Source of the DNA: Ignavibacteriota bacterium
GTDB lineage: Bacteria > Bacteroidota > Ignavibacteria > UBA10030 > SZUA-254
Length of the DNA: 64,000 bases
Direction of reading: 5' to 3'
Assembly: GCA_025358305.1 (NCBI GenBank)
Contig: JANYJZ010000006.1
Location: 1-64,000, forward strand
Translations under genes and position numbers: made by a program
Part shown: in pieces, positions 34,727 through 43,592 of the stretch
How positions within the stretch are numbered: position 1 is the first letter of the stretch
How the letters are laid out: each line of letters opens with the position of its first letter
The notes under the pieces: model-generated
Database searches by the model: none
What the model was told of the DNA's origin: nothing
The model's input: the letters and a program-made list of their open reading frames with translations, nothing else

Positions 34727-35954
34727 AGAGGAGGTATTGTGCCCGCTGTTTCAGATACTGTTCGATCCGGGGGCGGAGCTTTTCTGTGATCTGCGCCGGG
34801 CTGACGCCGCGCTGGAGCTCCTCGCGGGGAACATTGTCCCCGAGGAGATGGTCCATGAGGCCTTCCTGCATGACGAACTTCGCTCCGAAGTGCGTCTGGA
34901 AGTACTGCACGACCGTCAGGCCGGTGAGAACGGGCCGGAACGCGTTCCGATCGGTCACGCGAATCGTCACGCCGCCGCATTTCTTATTCTTGAACTTCGG
35001 ATCGGGCGCCGCAATGGAGTCGGGCGCCGGGACGAAGGAGGCAGGAAGGAACATCACACCGGGAAGCCGCAGCGCGTTGAGGTCCGAGGCGACGCTGTCG
35101 CCGCTGACGGCCGGAGCGCCGATCGTTTCAAAAGGCGCTGGCGTCCCGCGCCCTTCCGAGACATTGATCGCTTCGATGAGGCACATGCCGGGATAGACCG
35201 TGGCGGTACCGAGCGAGCGCATGTTCGGGGACGGGGGTACCCAGGGAAGCCCCGTCTCGTCGTACCACATCGACCGGCGCCAGCCCTTCATCGGGACGAC
35301 GGTCAGCGCGAGCTTCGAGTCGTCGTTCCAGCCTTCGCCGATGATCATCCGGGCAAGTTCGCCGATCGTCAGGCCGTGACGAACCGGGACCGGGAAGAGT
35401 CCGAGGAACGATCTCAACGTCAGATCGAGGACCGGCCCCTCCACGTCATTGCCGTTGATGGGGTTCGGGCGGTCGAGGATGATGAACTGCTTGCCGTTCT
35501 CGGCCGCCGCCTGCATGGCATACGCCATCGTGGCGGCATAGGTGTAGAAGCGCGCGCCGACGTCCTGGATGTCGAAGATGAGGACGTCGACGTTCGCGAG
35601 CATGTCCTGGGAGGGGGTTCTCGTCTTGCCGTAGAGCGAATAGACCTGGAGACCCGTCGCAGGGTCCTTGTGGTCGCCGACGCTCTCCCCCGCCGGGGAG
35701 ACGCCGCGAACGCCGTGTTCGGGTCCGAAGAGCGTCGTGACGTTCACGCCTCGCCGAAGGAGCGTATCGACGAGATGCGTCCCGTTCGGGAGGAGCGACG
35801 TGTGGTTGCAGATGATCCCGACCCGCTTGCCGGCGAGGAGCTGCATCTGCTCATCGAGAAGCACCTCCGCACCGATGCGGACCCGCTCCGAGCACGAGAG
35901 CGCGGACCAGGAAAGGAGGATGAAGATCACACCGAGAGCGACACGGCGCATCAT
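34716..35954 (-). CDS. DUF1343 / NamZ-type exo-beta-N-acetylmuramidase lipoprotein
   Basis: A 412-residue protein with a lipobox (SALSC, Cys21). DUF1343 features include the start GKRVGIICNHTSLLPNG, TLFGPEHGVRG, SLYGKTRTPS, LIFDIQDVGARFYTY and ILDRPNPING. Characterised NamZ enzymes remove terminal MurNAc from peptidoglycan fragments. Co-transcription with a sensor kinase suggests that muropeptide recycling and sensing are linked. A weak AAGG precedes the start. Confidence 0.85.
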   Translation of the reverse strand: MMRRVALGVIFILLSWSALSCSERVRIGAEVLLDEQMQLLAGKRVGIICNHTSLLPNGTHLVDTLLRRGVNVTTLFGPEHGVRGVSPAGESVGDHKDPATGLQVYSLYGKTRTPSQDMLANVDVLIFDIQDVGARFYTYAATMAYAMQAAAENGKQFIILDRPNPINGNDVEGPVLDLTLRSFLGLFPVPVRHGLTIGELARMIIGEGWNDDSKLALTVVPMKGWRRSMWYDETGLPWVPPSPNMRSLGTATVYPGMCLIEAINVSEGRGTPAPFETIGAPAVSGDSVASDLNALRLPGVMFLPASFVPAPDSIAAPDPKFKNKKCGGVTIRVTDRNAFRPVLTGLTVVQYFQTHFGAKFVMQEGLMDHLLGDNVPREELQRGVSPAQITEKLRPRIEQYLKQRAQYLLYGE

Positions 35955-35971
35955 GAAAGGCCTTGGGCGAG

Positions 35972-36505
35972 TTACAGAAAATGCCGGGCGAGCGTCCAGG
36001 CGGCGAGCGTCATGCCGTCCCAGATGCCGCCTGCGGCGATCGTTGCTTCAAGTTCTTCGACGGTGAGGGCCACCTGCTCGAACTCCTCGGTCTCGTCGCG
36101 GTGCGCTTCGACCGGGCGCAAGTCTCGGGCGACGTACACCTTGCAGATCTCGTCGGTGACGCCGTTGTACGGGTCGTACTCTCCGACGCAGCGCAGGTCG
36201 CCCGAGGCGCATCCGGTCTCTTCGGCAAGCTCCTCGACGGCGGTCGCGAGGTAGGTGGAGCCGTCCTTCACCCCGCCGCACGGGAACTCGAGGCTTTCCC
36301 GGTCGAGGAGGTAGCGGTACTGGTTCACGAGAAGGAGTTTGCCGTCGGCCGTCACCGGTATGACCATGCTCGCGCCATTCGTGTGTACGAGGTGATACTC
36401 CCCTTCCGTGCCGGACGGGAGAGAGACGATCTCCTTCCGGTAGATCCACCAGGGGTTCTTGATCTCGAACACCTGCCGGAGCTTCTTCCAGCGCTTTAGC
36501 GCCAC
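35972..36505 (-). CDS. Nudix hydrolase (ADP-ribose pyrophosphatase-like)
   Basis: A 177-residue Nudix protein. The Nudix box is GGVKDGS...VEELAEETG: the catalytic EExxEE-type glutamates remain, but the usual Glu after Gly is Ser and the usual Arg is Glu. Flanking sequence (KNPWWIYRKEI, LVNQYRYLLDRESLEFP) resembles ADP-sugar pyrophosphatases. The start is uncertain: GTG at 36505 is preferred by homology, TTG at 36520 is possible, and neither has a good ribosome binding site. A 33-codon upstream frame ends on top of the GTG. Confidence 0.85.
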   Translation of the reverse strand: MALKRWKKLRQVFEIKNPWWIYRKEIVSLPSGTEGEYHLVHTNGASMVIPVTADGKLLLVNQYRYLLDRESLEFPCGGVKDGSTYLATAVEELAEETGCASGDLRCVGEYDPYNGVTDEICKVYVARDLRPVEAHRDETEEFEQVALTVEELEATIAAGGIWDGMTLAAWTLARHFL

Positions 36506-36597
36506 GGCCGGTTCTTGCAATCAGGCGGAGCGACGCGCGGCCAGCGTTGGGCGGCGGCCAGTTCTGGAAAAAGACGATATAGGATGAGCTCAGGCAT
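36496..36597 (-). CDS. possible 33-codon upstream ORF
   Basis: Starts at ATG about 11 bases after the predicted transcription start and ends with TAA overlapping the Nudix GTG by 10 bases. The peptide begins MPELILYRLFPELAA. There is no ribosome binding site, so initiation would have to be near-leaderless. It could couple translation to the Nudix gene or be chance. Confidence 0.2.
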   Translation of the reverse strand: MPELILYRLFPELAAAQRWPRVAPPDCKNRPWR

Positions 36598-36614
36598 GAA
36601 CCGTGTCGCCGTTC

Positions 36615-36643
36615 AATATAGAGTTTTTTGGGAGGGATTTCAA
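36615..36643 (-). promoter_or_regulatory. sigma70 promoter for the Nudix-NamZ-kinase-regulator operon
   Basis: Minus strand TTGAAA (36638-36643), 17-base spacer, TATATT (36615-36620). It gives a leader of about 100 bases before the Nudix start. Confidence 0.65.
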
Positions 36644-36666
36644 GGTGACTGAGCGGCCCGCGGGCC

Positions 36667-37857
36667 CTAATAACCCGACAGTGTGCGGTCGATCTTCTGC
36701 GCCCAGGCGGTGATGCCGCCGCGGAGAACCTTGACGTTCCGAAACCCCGCGCCGAGGAGGAGCGTCATGGCTTTCGCGCTTCTGACCCCGGTCTTGCAGT
36801 GGACGACGATCTCGCGCCCGGCATCGAGCTCCTTGAACCGCGCCGGCAGTTCCGTCAGAGGGATGAGCGTCGCGCCGTCGATGTGGCAGAGGATCCACTC
36901 TTCCGCGTTGCGCACGTCAAGGATGTCGACGTCATCCCCTCGGTCGAGCCGCGCCTTGAGCTCCTCGACGGTGATCTCCGCAGGCATTCCGGCAGTCGCG
37001 CGGGCCTTCGCGGGCCCGGCGCAGAACTCCTCGTAGTCGATGAGCTTCGTGATCGAGGGGCTCTCGCCGCAGACGGGGCAGTGGGGATCCCGATGGATCT
37101 TCACCTCACGGAACTGCATCTCGAGCGCATCGTAGAGGAGAAGGCGTCCGATAAGGGGATCGCCTTTGCCGAGGATGAGCTTGATCGCCTCGGTCGCCTG
37201 GAGACTGCCGATGACACCCGGCAGGACGCCCAGGACGCCCGCTTCGGCGCAGCTCGGGACGCTCTCCGGCGGAGGAGGTTCCGGATACAGGCACCGGTAA
37301 CACGGACCCGCCGGCGGCGAGAAGACCGAGACCTGGCCGTGGAACCGGAAGATCGATCCATAGACGTTCGGCTTGCCCAAGAGCACGCAGGCATCGTTGA
37401 CGAGATACCGCGTCGGAAAGTTATCCGTGCCGTCGATGACGATGTCGTAAGGCCTGATGAGGTCGAGCGCGTTCGCAGAGGTCACTTGGGCCTCGTACGT
37501 TGTGATCTCGATCTCCGGATTCATGTCGCGGAGTCGGTCCGAGGCCGACGCGGTCTTCTTTCTTCCGAGGTCGCGCGTCCCATGGAGGACCTGCCGCTGG
37601 AGGTTGGAGAGTTCGACGACGTCGAAGTCGACGATCCCGAGGTGCCCGACGCCCGCCGCGGCGAGGTAGAGTCCGAGCGGCGAGCCGAGTCCGCCCGCGC
37701 CGATGAGGAGGACACGTGCGGCCTTCAGCCGCTTCTGTCCTTCCATCGCGACCTCCGGCAATACGAGATGGCGACTGTACCGGGCGACCTCCTGCGTCGA
37801 GAGATCCCTCCCGGATGGAGCGTCGGGACCCGTGTGGTCCGGTGCCGGCTGTTTCAT
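36667..37857 (-). CDS. ThiF/MoeB-type E1 adenylyltransferase fused to rhodanese
   Basis: A 396-residue protein in the order of MOCS3/Uba4 and bacterial MoeBR. The E1 domain has the nucleotide loop GAGGLGS, DFDVVELSNLQRQ, zinc-binding CYRC and CPVC pairs and the conserved SCAEAGVLG cysteine. The C-terminal rhodanese has the active loop HCKTGVRS. Such enzymes adenylate the C-terminal glycine of a small ubiquitin-like protein and pass sulfur to it. The partner gene lies 64 bases upstream. The ATG at 37857 has no clear ribosome binding site, so the exact start is unsure. Confidence 0.92.
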   Translation of the reverse strand: MKQPAPDHTGPDAPSGRDLSTQEVARYSRHLVLPEVAMEGQKRLKAARVLLIGAGGLGSPLGLYLAAAGVGHLGIVDFDVVELSNLQRQVLHGTRDLGRKKTASASDRLRDMNPEIEITTYEAQVTSANALDLIRPYDIVIDGTDNFPTRYLVNDACVLLGKPNVYGSIFRFHGQVSVFSPPAGPCYRCLYPEPPPPESVPSCAEAGVLGVLPGVIGSLQATEAIKLILGKGDPLIGRLLLYDALEMQFREVKIHRDPHCPVCGESPSITKLIDYEEFCAGPAKARATAGMPAEITVEELKARLDRGDDVDILDVRNAEEWILCHIDGATLIPLTELPARFKELDAGREIVVHCKTGVRSAKAMTLLLGAGFRNVKVLRGGITAWAQKIDRTLSGY

Positions 37858-37921
37858 CGATGCGGCCGTCTGGTCATGGGAGAACGATTCACGTGAAGTG
37901 ACAAAGATGTGGTCCGGGGCC

Positions 37922-38218
37922 TTATCCCCCGGCGATCGATCCGACGATGAGGAACGGTTCTGCGCCGGAGGTGACCGCCGCGGGCAACAACGAGTCCGGC
38001 GGTTCGAGTGAGAGATCCTCCGCACAGGCAAAGTACCGCAAGAACGGCCGCCGGTTGAGCGTCCCGTGATCGCGGATCGTACCGCGCAGCATCGGATAGC
38101 GCTCTTCGAGCGCGTCCAGGAGCGACCGGAGCGAGGGCGCACCTTCGACGGCGAGCTGCACTTCCCCGTCGACCCGGGCGAGCGTGCGCAGATGGTACGG
38201 AAGAACGACGCGGATCAT
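37922..38218 (-). CDS. MoaD/ThiS-family sulfur carrier protein
   Basis: A 98-residue beta-grasp protein ending exactly in Gly-Gly (GSIAGG), the tail that E1 enzymes activate and thiocarboxylate. It starts [22 protein letters not shown], like MoaD/ThiS/Urm1-type carriers. Its start overlaps the BNR propeller stop by four bases (ATGA). The sulfur could go to molybdopterin, tRNA, cysteine or another product; no molybdopterin synthase large subunit or thiamine genes are adjacent. Confidence 0.88.
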   Translation of the reverse strand: MIRVVLPYHLRTLARVDGEVQLAVEGAPSLRSLLDALEERYPMLRGTIRDHGTLNRRPFLRYFACAEDLSLEPPDSLLPAAVTSGAEPFLIVGSIAGG

Positions 38219-39399
38219 GGGAGTTTCTGCACCTCGACGGAAAGCACGGCGGGCAGATCCCGGACGATCGGCGCCCAGGAATCCCCCGCGTCCGACGAGG
38301 CGTACACCTGCCCGCCGGTCGTACCAAAGTAAACGCCGCAGGGCGTGAGCGTATCGACGCACATCGCGTCTCTGAGGACGTTGACATAGCAGTCGCTCTG
38401 CGGGAGGCCGTTCGTGAGCGCCTCCCACTGCGTTCCGCCGGTGCGGCTCCGGTAGACCCGAAGCTTCCCGTCCATCGGGTAATGTTCCGAGTCGCTCTTG
38501 ATAGGTACGACGTAGATCGTCTCCGGCTCGTGGGCGTGGACGTCGATGACGAACCCGAAGTCGGTCGGCAGGTTCCCGCTCACTTCGTGCCACGAGTCGC
38601 CCGAGTCGTCAGTCCGCAAAACGTCCCAGTGCTTCTGCATGAAGAGCGTGTTCGGGCGCGAGGGATGCATCGCGATACGGTGGACGCAATGCCCTACCTC
38701 TGCGTTCGGGTCGGGGATATACTCCGATTTGAGTCCCTTGTTGATCGGGCGCCAGTTCTGACCCCCGTCCTCGGAGCGGAACGCTCCCGCCGACGAGATC
38801 GCGACGAAGATGCGCTTGGGGTTGTTGGGATCGATGAGGATCGTGTGGAGGCCCATGCCGCCGGCGCCGGGAGCCCACTGGGGCCCCGTCCCGTGGCCGC
38901 GAAGGCCCGCAAGTTCCTGCCAGGAAGCTCCGCCGTCGGTCGTGCGGAAGATCGCCGCGTCTTCGACGCCGGCGTAGACGGTGTTTGGATCGTTCGGCGA
39001 CGGCTCCAGATGCCAGACGCGCTTGAACTCCCATGGGTGCTGCGTGCCGTCGTACCACTGGTGGGTCGTGAGGGGCTTGCCCGAGGGCGAGGTGTCGTAC
39101 TTGAAGCGGTTGCTCTCCCCCATCGGCATCCCCTGGGGGTTCGTCGTCGGCTCCCCCGGCTTGAGCCCGGGCTGGAACCAGGTCTTACCGCCGTCGTCCG
39201 AGCGCTGGATGATCTGCCCGAACCAGCCGCTCGTCTGCGACACGTAGATGCGGTTCGGGTCTGCAGGCGAGCCCTTGACATGGTAGATCTCCCAGCCGGC
39301 GAAGTGCGGACCGTTCACGTTCCATTTCTTGCGGGCGTTGTCCGACGTCAGAATGAATGCCCCTTTTCGTGTGCCTACCAAAACGCGCACTCCGCTCAT
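38215..39399 (-). CDS. BNR/sortilin-type beta-propeller protein, cytoplasmic
   Basis: A 394-residue propeller with five visible Asp-box (BNR) repeats: [32 protein letters not shown] and SSDAGDSW. It starts [17 protein letters not shown] with no signal peptide, so it is probably cytoplasmic and not a secreted sialidase, although databases often give it that name. AGGGGG lies before the ATG. It is translationally coupled to the sulfur carrier gene and shares its promoter. Confidence 0.88.
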   Translation of the reverse strand: MSGVRVLVGTRKGAFILTSDNARKKWNVNGPHFAGWEIYHVKGSPADPNRIYVSQTSGWFGQIIQRSDDGGKTWFQPGLKPGEPTTNPQGMPMGESNRFKYDTSPSGKPLTTHQWYDGTQHPWEFKRVWHLEPSPNDPNTVYAGVEDAAIFRTTDGGASWQELAGLRGHGTGPQWAPGAGGMGLHTILIDPNNPKRIFVAISSAGAFRSEDGGQNWRPINKGLKSEYIPDPNAEVGHCVHRIAMHPSRPNTLFMQKHWDVLRTDDSGDSWHEVSGNLPTDFGFVIDVHAHEPETIYVVPIKSDSEHYPMDGKLRVYRSRTGGTQWEALTNGLPQSDCYVNVLRDAMCVDTLTPCGVYFGTTGGQVYASSDAGDSWAPIVRDLPAVLSVEVQKLP

Positions 39400-39447
39400 A
39401 CGAACCCCCTGATTGTGAAAGGCTTGGCTGTGATTGGACTCTTGGAA

Positions 39448-39476
39448 AATATATCCTGTAACGGAGAGAAAGTCAA
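39448..39476 (-). promoter_or_regulatory. sigma70 promoter for the BNR-sulfur carrier-E1 operon
   Basis: Minus strand TTGACT (39471-39476), 17-base spacer, TATATT (39448-39453), about 42 bases of leader. Confidence 0.7.
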
Positions 39477-39544
39477 GGCCTGCGGGGATAACGCGCGGGA
39501 CAGGGCTGGAGACCCGCCATTCCCGCCCAATAGGGGGAAGAACA

Positions 39545-39585
39545 CGAAGGGGAGCGCCGCCGGACTATGGCGTCGCTCCCCTTCG
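39545..39585 (-). terminator. 12-bp perfect hairpin after the PQQ-propeller gene
   Basis: CGAAGGGGAGCG (39545-39556) pairs with CGCTCCCCTTCG (39574-39585) around a 17-base loop. It lies 38 bases after the stop of the gene ending at 39623 on the minus strand. Only a weak U-rich stretch follows. Confidence 0.65.
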
Positions 39586-39622
39586 GATCAAGCGTGTGGT
39601 GCGGCCGAGCGCCGCGCGAGTG

Positions 39623-41950
39623 CTACTGCGTCATCGCGTAGACGCGGACTTCGTCCTTCTCGAGAAGGTAGAGATATTTTTCACTCGGAGGTATGATCGG
39701 CGTGGCGTCGGAGTTCGCTTCCTCTTTCCAGGAGACCTTCCCCGTGTTCTCGTCGATCATCTGGATCTTCCCCTTGATCATGGCGACGATGTTGCCGTTC
39801 TTGAGGATGTACGGCGGGAGGGTCACCTTCTTCGAGTCCCAATCCCATTTCGTGGACCACTGGAGTTTGCCGTCGGTGCCGACCGCGGCGACGCCGGAGG
39901 GACCGAAGATGACGAAATGGCCCATGTGAACGACCGGATAGAGGACGAGCGTCGCGCTCGCCTCGTATGTCGTCGTCACGGTCGTGTAGTTGTACCCTCC
40001 GTTATAGTCCCACTGAGAACTGGCACTCGAGGAGGAGGATCTCGTCACCGCGTAGCAGTGCTCGTGGTCGAGTTTGCCGACCTTCATGTCCTCGTCGAAC
40101 TTCAGCGACCAGAGCCGTTTGCCGCCCCCCTCCCGGGTGAGCTTGACGGCGAACATCTCCTCCTCGTCCGCGCCGTAGAACGTGCTCGAGACGGTGTCGA
40201 TGAACGCGAGATTATTCTTCATGCCGAGGCCGGCATCGTTCTTGAAATCGGACTTCCAGATCGTCGTTCCATTGGTCGGATCGATCGCGTAGATCCGGTA
40301 GGGGTCCTTGTTCCACGCCTTCTTCGCGTTGATGTCCCCGCTCTTCGCGTCGACCGAGACGTCGAACGCCTGGTGGCCGACCCGGAGGAAGAGCGTGTTG
40401 TTCATCAAGTGGAGCGAGACCGGAAACCCGAGGTCCTGGTCGATCTTCCAATTGATCGCGCCGGTCTTGATATTCGCGCAGACGAGCCTCTCCGCGCCGG
40501 CGATGAACACGTTATCTCCCTGAAGGATCGGCTTCGGGGCGGCGTCGAAGTCGAAATCCGCTCCCCAGAGCTTGAAGTTCGTCTTGTTGAGCGCGAAGTA
40601 GGACCGATACGCCACCCTCCCCGTCTCGAGATTGATCCGGACGAGTCCCTCGCCGTCGCCATCGCGGGTCACCGGGCTCTTCATGTCGAACGAGCCCTTG
40701 TTCCCCCGAATGAGGAAGACCGCGTCGCCGTCCACGGAGTACTCCGTGAGGTCGAAGCCGTACTCGCTCTCCTTCATATAAGGTTCGATCGCGTTGCCGA
40801 AGGCGTCGCTCTTGGAAAATGCCTTGAAGAGCTTCGCTTCCGCCCCGAGGATCGACTGGAAGATGGAGACAACGGCATGATAATCGGTGAATCCGATCTT
40901 CTCCTTGTAGATGATCTTGCCAGTGGCCAGTTCGAGCTTGCACAGGACGAAATACGTCCCGCCCTCGTCCCCCGAGGTGCGCTTCTGCTTGATGTAGCAG
41001 AGAATGTTCTTGCCGCCGTCCTGGATGCGGTACTCCTTCATGATGCCGGAGAGTTCGCCTGGCTTCGTCTCCCACGCGATCTGGCCCGTCGTGAGGTTTA
41101 CCATCGTCTGGGTCTCGTTGAACGACAGGAGGAGGTAGTCGGTCCCGCCGACGTTCTTGATGTTGAAGTATCCTTCGATGTCGCCGATCTTCGTTTTCTT
41201 CGTCCAGAGCTCCTTGCCGTTGACGAGGTCGAGGAAGGCGATGCGGTCATCGTCATACATGATGAGCGCGTTCTTCCCGTAATAGGTCACCGGTCGCACC
41301 TTCTCCTCCGTGGTGAGGTCCGACTTCGTCGTCCAGAGAACGTTCCCGTTCTTCGCATCCAAGAGGACGAGGCCGTCGGAGGTCGCGAAGAGGATCCGGT
41401 TGTCGGCCTTCCACTTCGTCGGCCAGAACTCCGAGAGACCCTCGCTGTGGCGGTGGCCGTTCGGCTCATGCTTCCCGCGCCAGAGCTCGCGGCCCGTCGC
41501 GAGGTCGATCATGAGGTCCACCGGACCGTACTGGAGCATCTCTCCTTCGGCCAAGTCGTCGCATCCGAGGTAGTCGCCCTGGTCGATGTCGTCGTACTTC
41601 TGCTGCCAGAGGACCTTTCCCGACATGAGATCGTAGCAGATCATCTCCTTCTTCGAATTGGAGACGATATATTTGTTGCCGTCGACCCACTTGATGTGGG
41701 GACCCTTCTTTTCGTAGTCGGGGACCTGGGCGGACCAGATCTGCTTGCCACCCTCGCCGTCGAAGAGGTAGAGGTAGTCCTTCGCCCGAACGAAGAAGTA
41801 CTTGCCGTCCTCGAGGAAGAACTTCGATTTCACGTCCTCGTCCGTTTTGATGGTCCAGACATTATGGCCTTCGCCGGCCCTGGCGGTCGAACGGAACACT
41901 CCGCCCGACAGGGCGAGTGCGAGGAGGAAGAGAGAGAGAAATGGCTTCAT
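39623..41950 (-). CDS. exported PQQ-like beta-propeller repeat protein
   Basis: A 775-residue protein with an N-terminal signal peptide (MKPFLSLFLLALALSGGVF). The rest is a series of PQQ-type blades, for example LFDGEGGKQIWSAQ, DLMSGKVLWQQK, LDAKNGNVLWTT, DLVNGKELWTK, AIDPTNGTTIWKS and MIDENTGKVSWKE. The family includes BamB and quinoprotein dehydrogenases, but no catalytic PQQ site is evident, so a scaffold or binding role is more likely. A Ser-rich, Tyr/Thr-rich insert (TRSSSSSASSQW) sits near the C-terminal third. It stands alone between hairpins, with its own promoter. Confidence 0.82.
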   Translation of the reverse strand: MKPFLSLFLLALALSGGVFRSTARAGEGHNVWTIKTDEDVKSKFFLEDGKYFFVRAKDYLYLFDGEGGKQIWSAQVPDYEKKGPHIKWVDGNKYIVSNSKKEMICYDLMSGKVLWQQKYDDIDQGDYLGCDDLAEGEMLQYGPVDLMIDLATGRELWRGKHEPNGHRHSEGLSEFWPTKWKADNRILFATSDGLVLLDAKNGNVLWTTKSDLTTEEKVRPVTYYGKNALIMYDDDRIAFLDLVNGKELWTKKTKIGDIEGYFNIKNVGGTDYLLLSFNETQTMVNLTTGQIAWETKPGELSGIMKEYRIQDGGKNILCYIKQKRTSGDEGGTYFVLCKLELATGKIIYKEKIGFTDYHAVVSIFQSILGAEAKLFKAFSKSDAFGNAIEPYMKESEYGFDLTEYSVDGDAVFLIRGNKGSFDMKSPVTRDGDGEGLVRINLETGRVAYRSYFALNKTNFKLWGADFDFDAAPKPILQGDNVFIAGAERLVCANIKTGAINWKIDQDLGFPVSLHLMNNTLFLRVGHQAFDVSVDAKSGDINAKKAWNKDPYRIYAIDPTNGTTIWKSDFKNDAGLGMKNNLAFIDTVSSTFYGADEEEMFAVKLTREGGGKRLWSLKFDEDMKVGKLDHEHCYAVTRSSSSSASSQWDYNGGYNYTTVTTTYEASATLVLYPVVHMGHFVIFGPSGVAAVGTDGKLQWSTKWDWDSKKVTLPPYILKNGNIVAMIKGKIQMIDENTGKVSWKEEANSDATPIIPPSEKYLYLLEKDEVRVYAMTQ

Positions 41951-41996
41951 ACGTCGATCCAAAGTAGGTGAATGGGGAGAACCGTCAGTTAGGAGT

Positions 41997-42025
41997 AAGA
42001 TACGACCCCCCCGCTCGCCTCTCAA
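41997..42025 (-). promoter_or_regulatory. candidate promoter for the PQQ-propeller gene
   Basis: Minus strand TTGAGA (42020-42025), 17-base G-rich spacer, TATCTT (41997-42002). Confidence 0.5.
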
Positions 42026-42150
42026 TAGCGCAAATGCGTCATTTCATGACAGGGATCAGAACGGTAGCGTGGGAGCGTACATTGGGGGGAAGAGTGCGCG
42101 GGGATCGCGTCAACAAACTACGTGACGAACTGTGAGAGGAGCTCGGAAGA

Positions 42151-42180
42151 GCGTCCGGCCCCACAAACGGGGCCGGACGC
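42151..42180 (-). terminator. 12-bp perfect hairpin closing the inositol operon
   Basis: GCGTCCGGCCCC (42151-42162) and GGGGCCGGACGC (42169-42180) with a 6-base loop, 19 bases after the ino1 stop on the minus strand. This is a likely terminator for the long operon, although no U-tract follows. Confidence 0.75.
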
Positions 42181-42198
42181 ATCCGCGACAGAACGGGG

Positions 42199-43515
42199 TC
42201 AGTCGTAGTATTCGACGCCCAAGTGCGTGATGAGCTCCTCGCCCTTAAGGTGGCGAAGGGTGTTTTTGAGTTTCATGAGCTGGATGAACAGGTCGTGCTC
42301 CGGATAGAGTCCGGGCGCGGACATCGGGCTCTTGTAATAGAACGAGAGCCATTCCTGGATCCCCTTCATGCCGGCACGTTGGGCCAGGTCCATGAACAGG
42401 ACGAGATCGAGAACGATCGGCGCCGCCAAGATCGAGTCGCGGCAGAGGAAGTTCACCTTGATCTGCATGGGATAGCCCATCCACCCGAAGATGTCGATGT
42501 TATCCCAGCTCTCCTTGTTGTCGCCGCGCGGGGGATAGTAGTTGATCCGGACCTTGTGGTAGAAGTCCTTGTAGAGGGTCGGATAGAGTTCGGGCTGCAG
42601 GATGCCGTCCAGCACGGAAAGCTTGCTCTCCTCCTTCGTCTTGAACGATTCCGGATCGTCCAACACCTCTCCGTCGCGGTTCCCCAGGATGTTGCTCGAG
42701 AACCAGCCGCTCAAGCCGATGAGCCGCGCCTTCAGCATCGGCGCAAGGACGGTCTTCAGGAGCGTCTGGCCGGTCTTGAAGTCCTTGCCCGACACGGCGA
42801 CGCCGTTCTTCTTCGCGAGCTCCATGAGAGCTGGCGTATCGACGGTGAGGTTCGGTGCGCCGTTGGCGAACGGCACACCCTCCATGAGCGCCGCATAGGC
42901 GTAGAGCATGCTCGGGGCGATATCGACGTGGTTCTTCTTCATCGCCTCGACGAACGACTTCAGGGACTTGTGCGCTGCGCCGGGGGTGATATAGACCTCG
43001 GTGCTGCCGCACCAGATGACGATCGTGCGGTCGAGCTTGTTCTTCGCGGTGAACGTGCGGATATCCTCGCGGATCTGTTCTGCGAGTTCGAACTTCGTCT
43101 TGGCCTTCTTCACGAACGAGCCCTTGAGCCGCTTCACGTAGAACTGATCGAACACCGCCTTCATCGGCTTGATGGCCTGGAGCTCTTTCCGGACGGTGTC
43201 GAGGTGCTCCCCTTCCAGGACGCCGGCATGCACGGCCGAATCGTAGCAGTTCTCGTCGCGGATGTCCCACCCGCCAAAGACGAGGTCGTCGAGTTTCGCC
43301 AGGGGGATGAAATTCTTAATGAGCGGCGAGCGGCGGTCCGTCCGTTTGCCGAGCCGGATCGCGCCCATCTGTGTAAGCGAGCCGATCGGCTGGGCCGTCC
43401 CTTTGCGGATGGCAAGGACGCCGGCGAGGAAGGTCGTGGCGACCGCGCCGTTGATGCCGACGATGAGAACGCCGAGTTTTCCCTTGGGTTTTTTGATCAC
43501 TGCAGTTGTTGGCAT
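42199..43515 (-). CDS. ino1: myo-inositol-1-phosphate synthase
   Basis: Converts glucose 6-phosphate to inositol 1-phosphate with NAD+ as a recycled cofactor. The 438-residue product has the Rossmann start GVLIVGINGAVATT, the catalytic-domain blocks SGKDFKTGQTLLKTV, SNILGNRDGEVL and SVLDG, and ends KNTLRHLKGEELITHLGVEYYD. It is the last gene of the cluster. AAAAAAGGAATC precedes the ATG. An 86-base gap with a small hairpin separates it from the HAD gene, the only sizeable gap in the operon. Confidence 0.96.
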   Translation of the reverse strand: MPTTAVIKKPKGKLGVLIVGINGAVATTFLAGVLAIRKGTAQPIGSLTQMGAIRLGKRTDRRSPLIKNFIPLAKLDDLVFGGWDIRDENCYDSAVHAGVLEGEHLDTVRKELQAIKPMKAVFDQFYVKRLKGSFVKKAKTKFELAEQIREDIRTFTAKNKLDRTIVIWCGSTEVYITPGAAHKSLKSFVEAMKKNHVDIAPSMLYAYAALMEGVPFANGAPNLTVDTPALMELAKKNGVAVSGKDFKTGQTLLKTVLAPMLKARLIGLSGWFSSNILGNRDGEVLDDPESFKTKEESKLSVLDGILQPELYPTLYKDFYHKVRINYYPPRGDNKESWDNIDIFGWMGYPMQIKVNFLCRDSILAAPIVLDLVLFMDLAQRAGMKGIQEWLSFYYKSPMSAPGLYPEHDLFIQLMKLKNTLRHLKGEELITHLGVEYYD

Positions 43516-43572
43516 GACAGATTCCTTTTTTAAATGTGGCCGCCCGCAAGCGGGGTCCGGGGTGTGCGCAGG

Positions 43573-43592
43573 GAGGCGCGCTCTCGCGCCTC
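43573..43592 (-). other. short hairpin between HAD gene and ino1
   Basis: GAGGCGCG (43573-43580) and CGCGCCTC (43585-43592) with a 4-base loop, within the single long gap of the operon. It could protect the ino1 message or lower read-through; there is no U-tract. Confidence 0.45.

Noticed and set aside
38215-39399. Secreted sialidase
   Set aside because: Asp-boxes alone do not make a sialidase. There is no signal peptide and no visible Arg triad or catalytic Tyr/Glu context, and the gene is coupled to a cytoplasmic sulfur-carrier system.
39434-41971. 845-codon plus-strand open frame opposite the PQQ-propeller gene
   Set aside because: Composition is dominated by Arg, Asp, Glu, Val and Leu in the pattern of a reverse-complement shadow. 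The minus-strand frame has a signal peptide and clear PQQ repeats.
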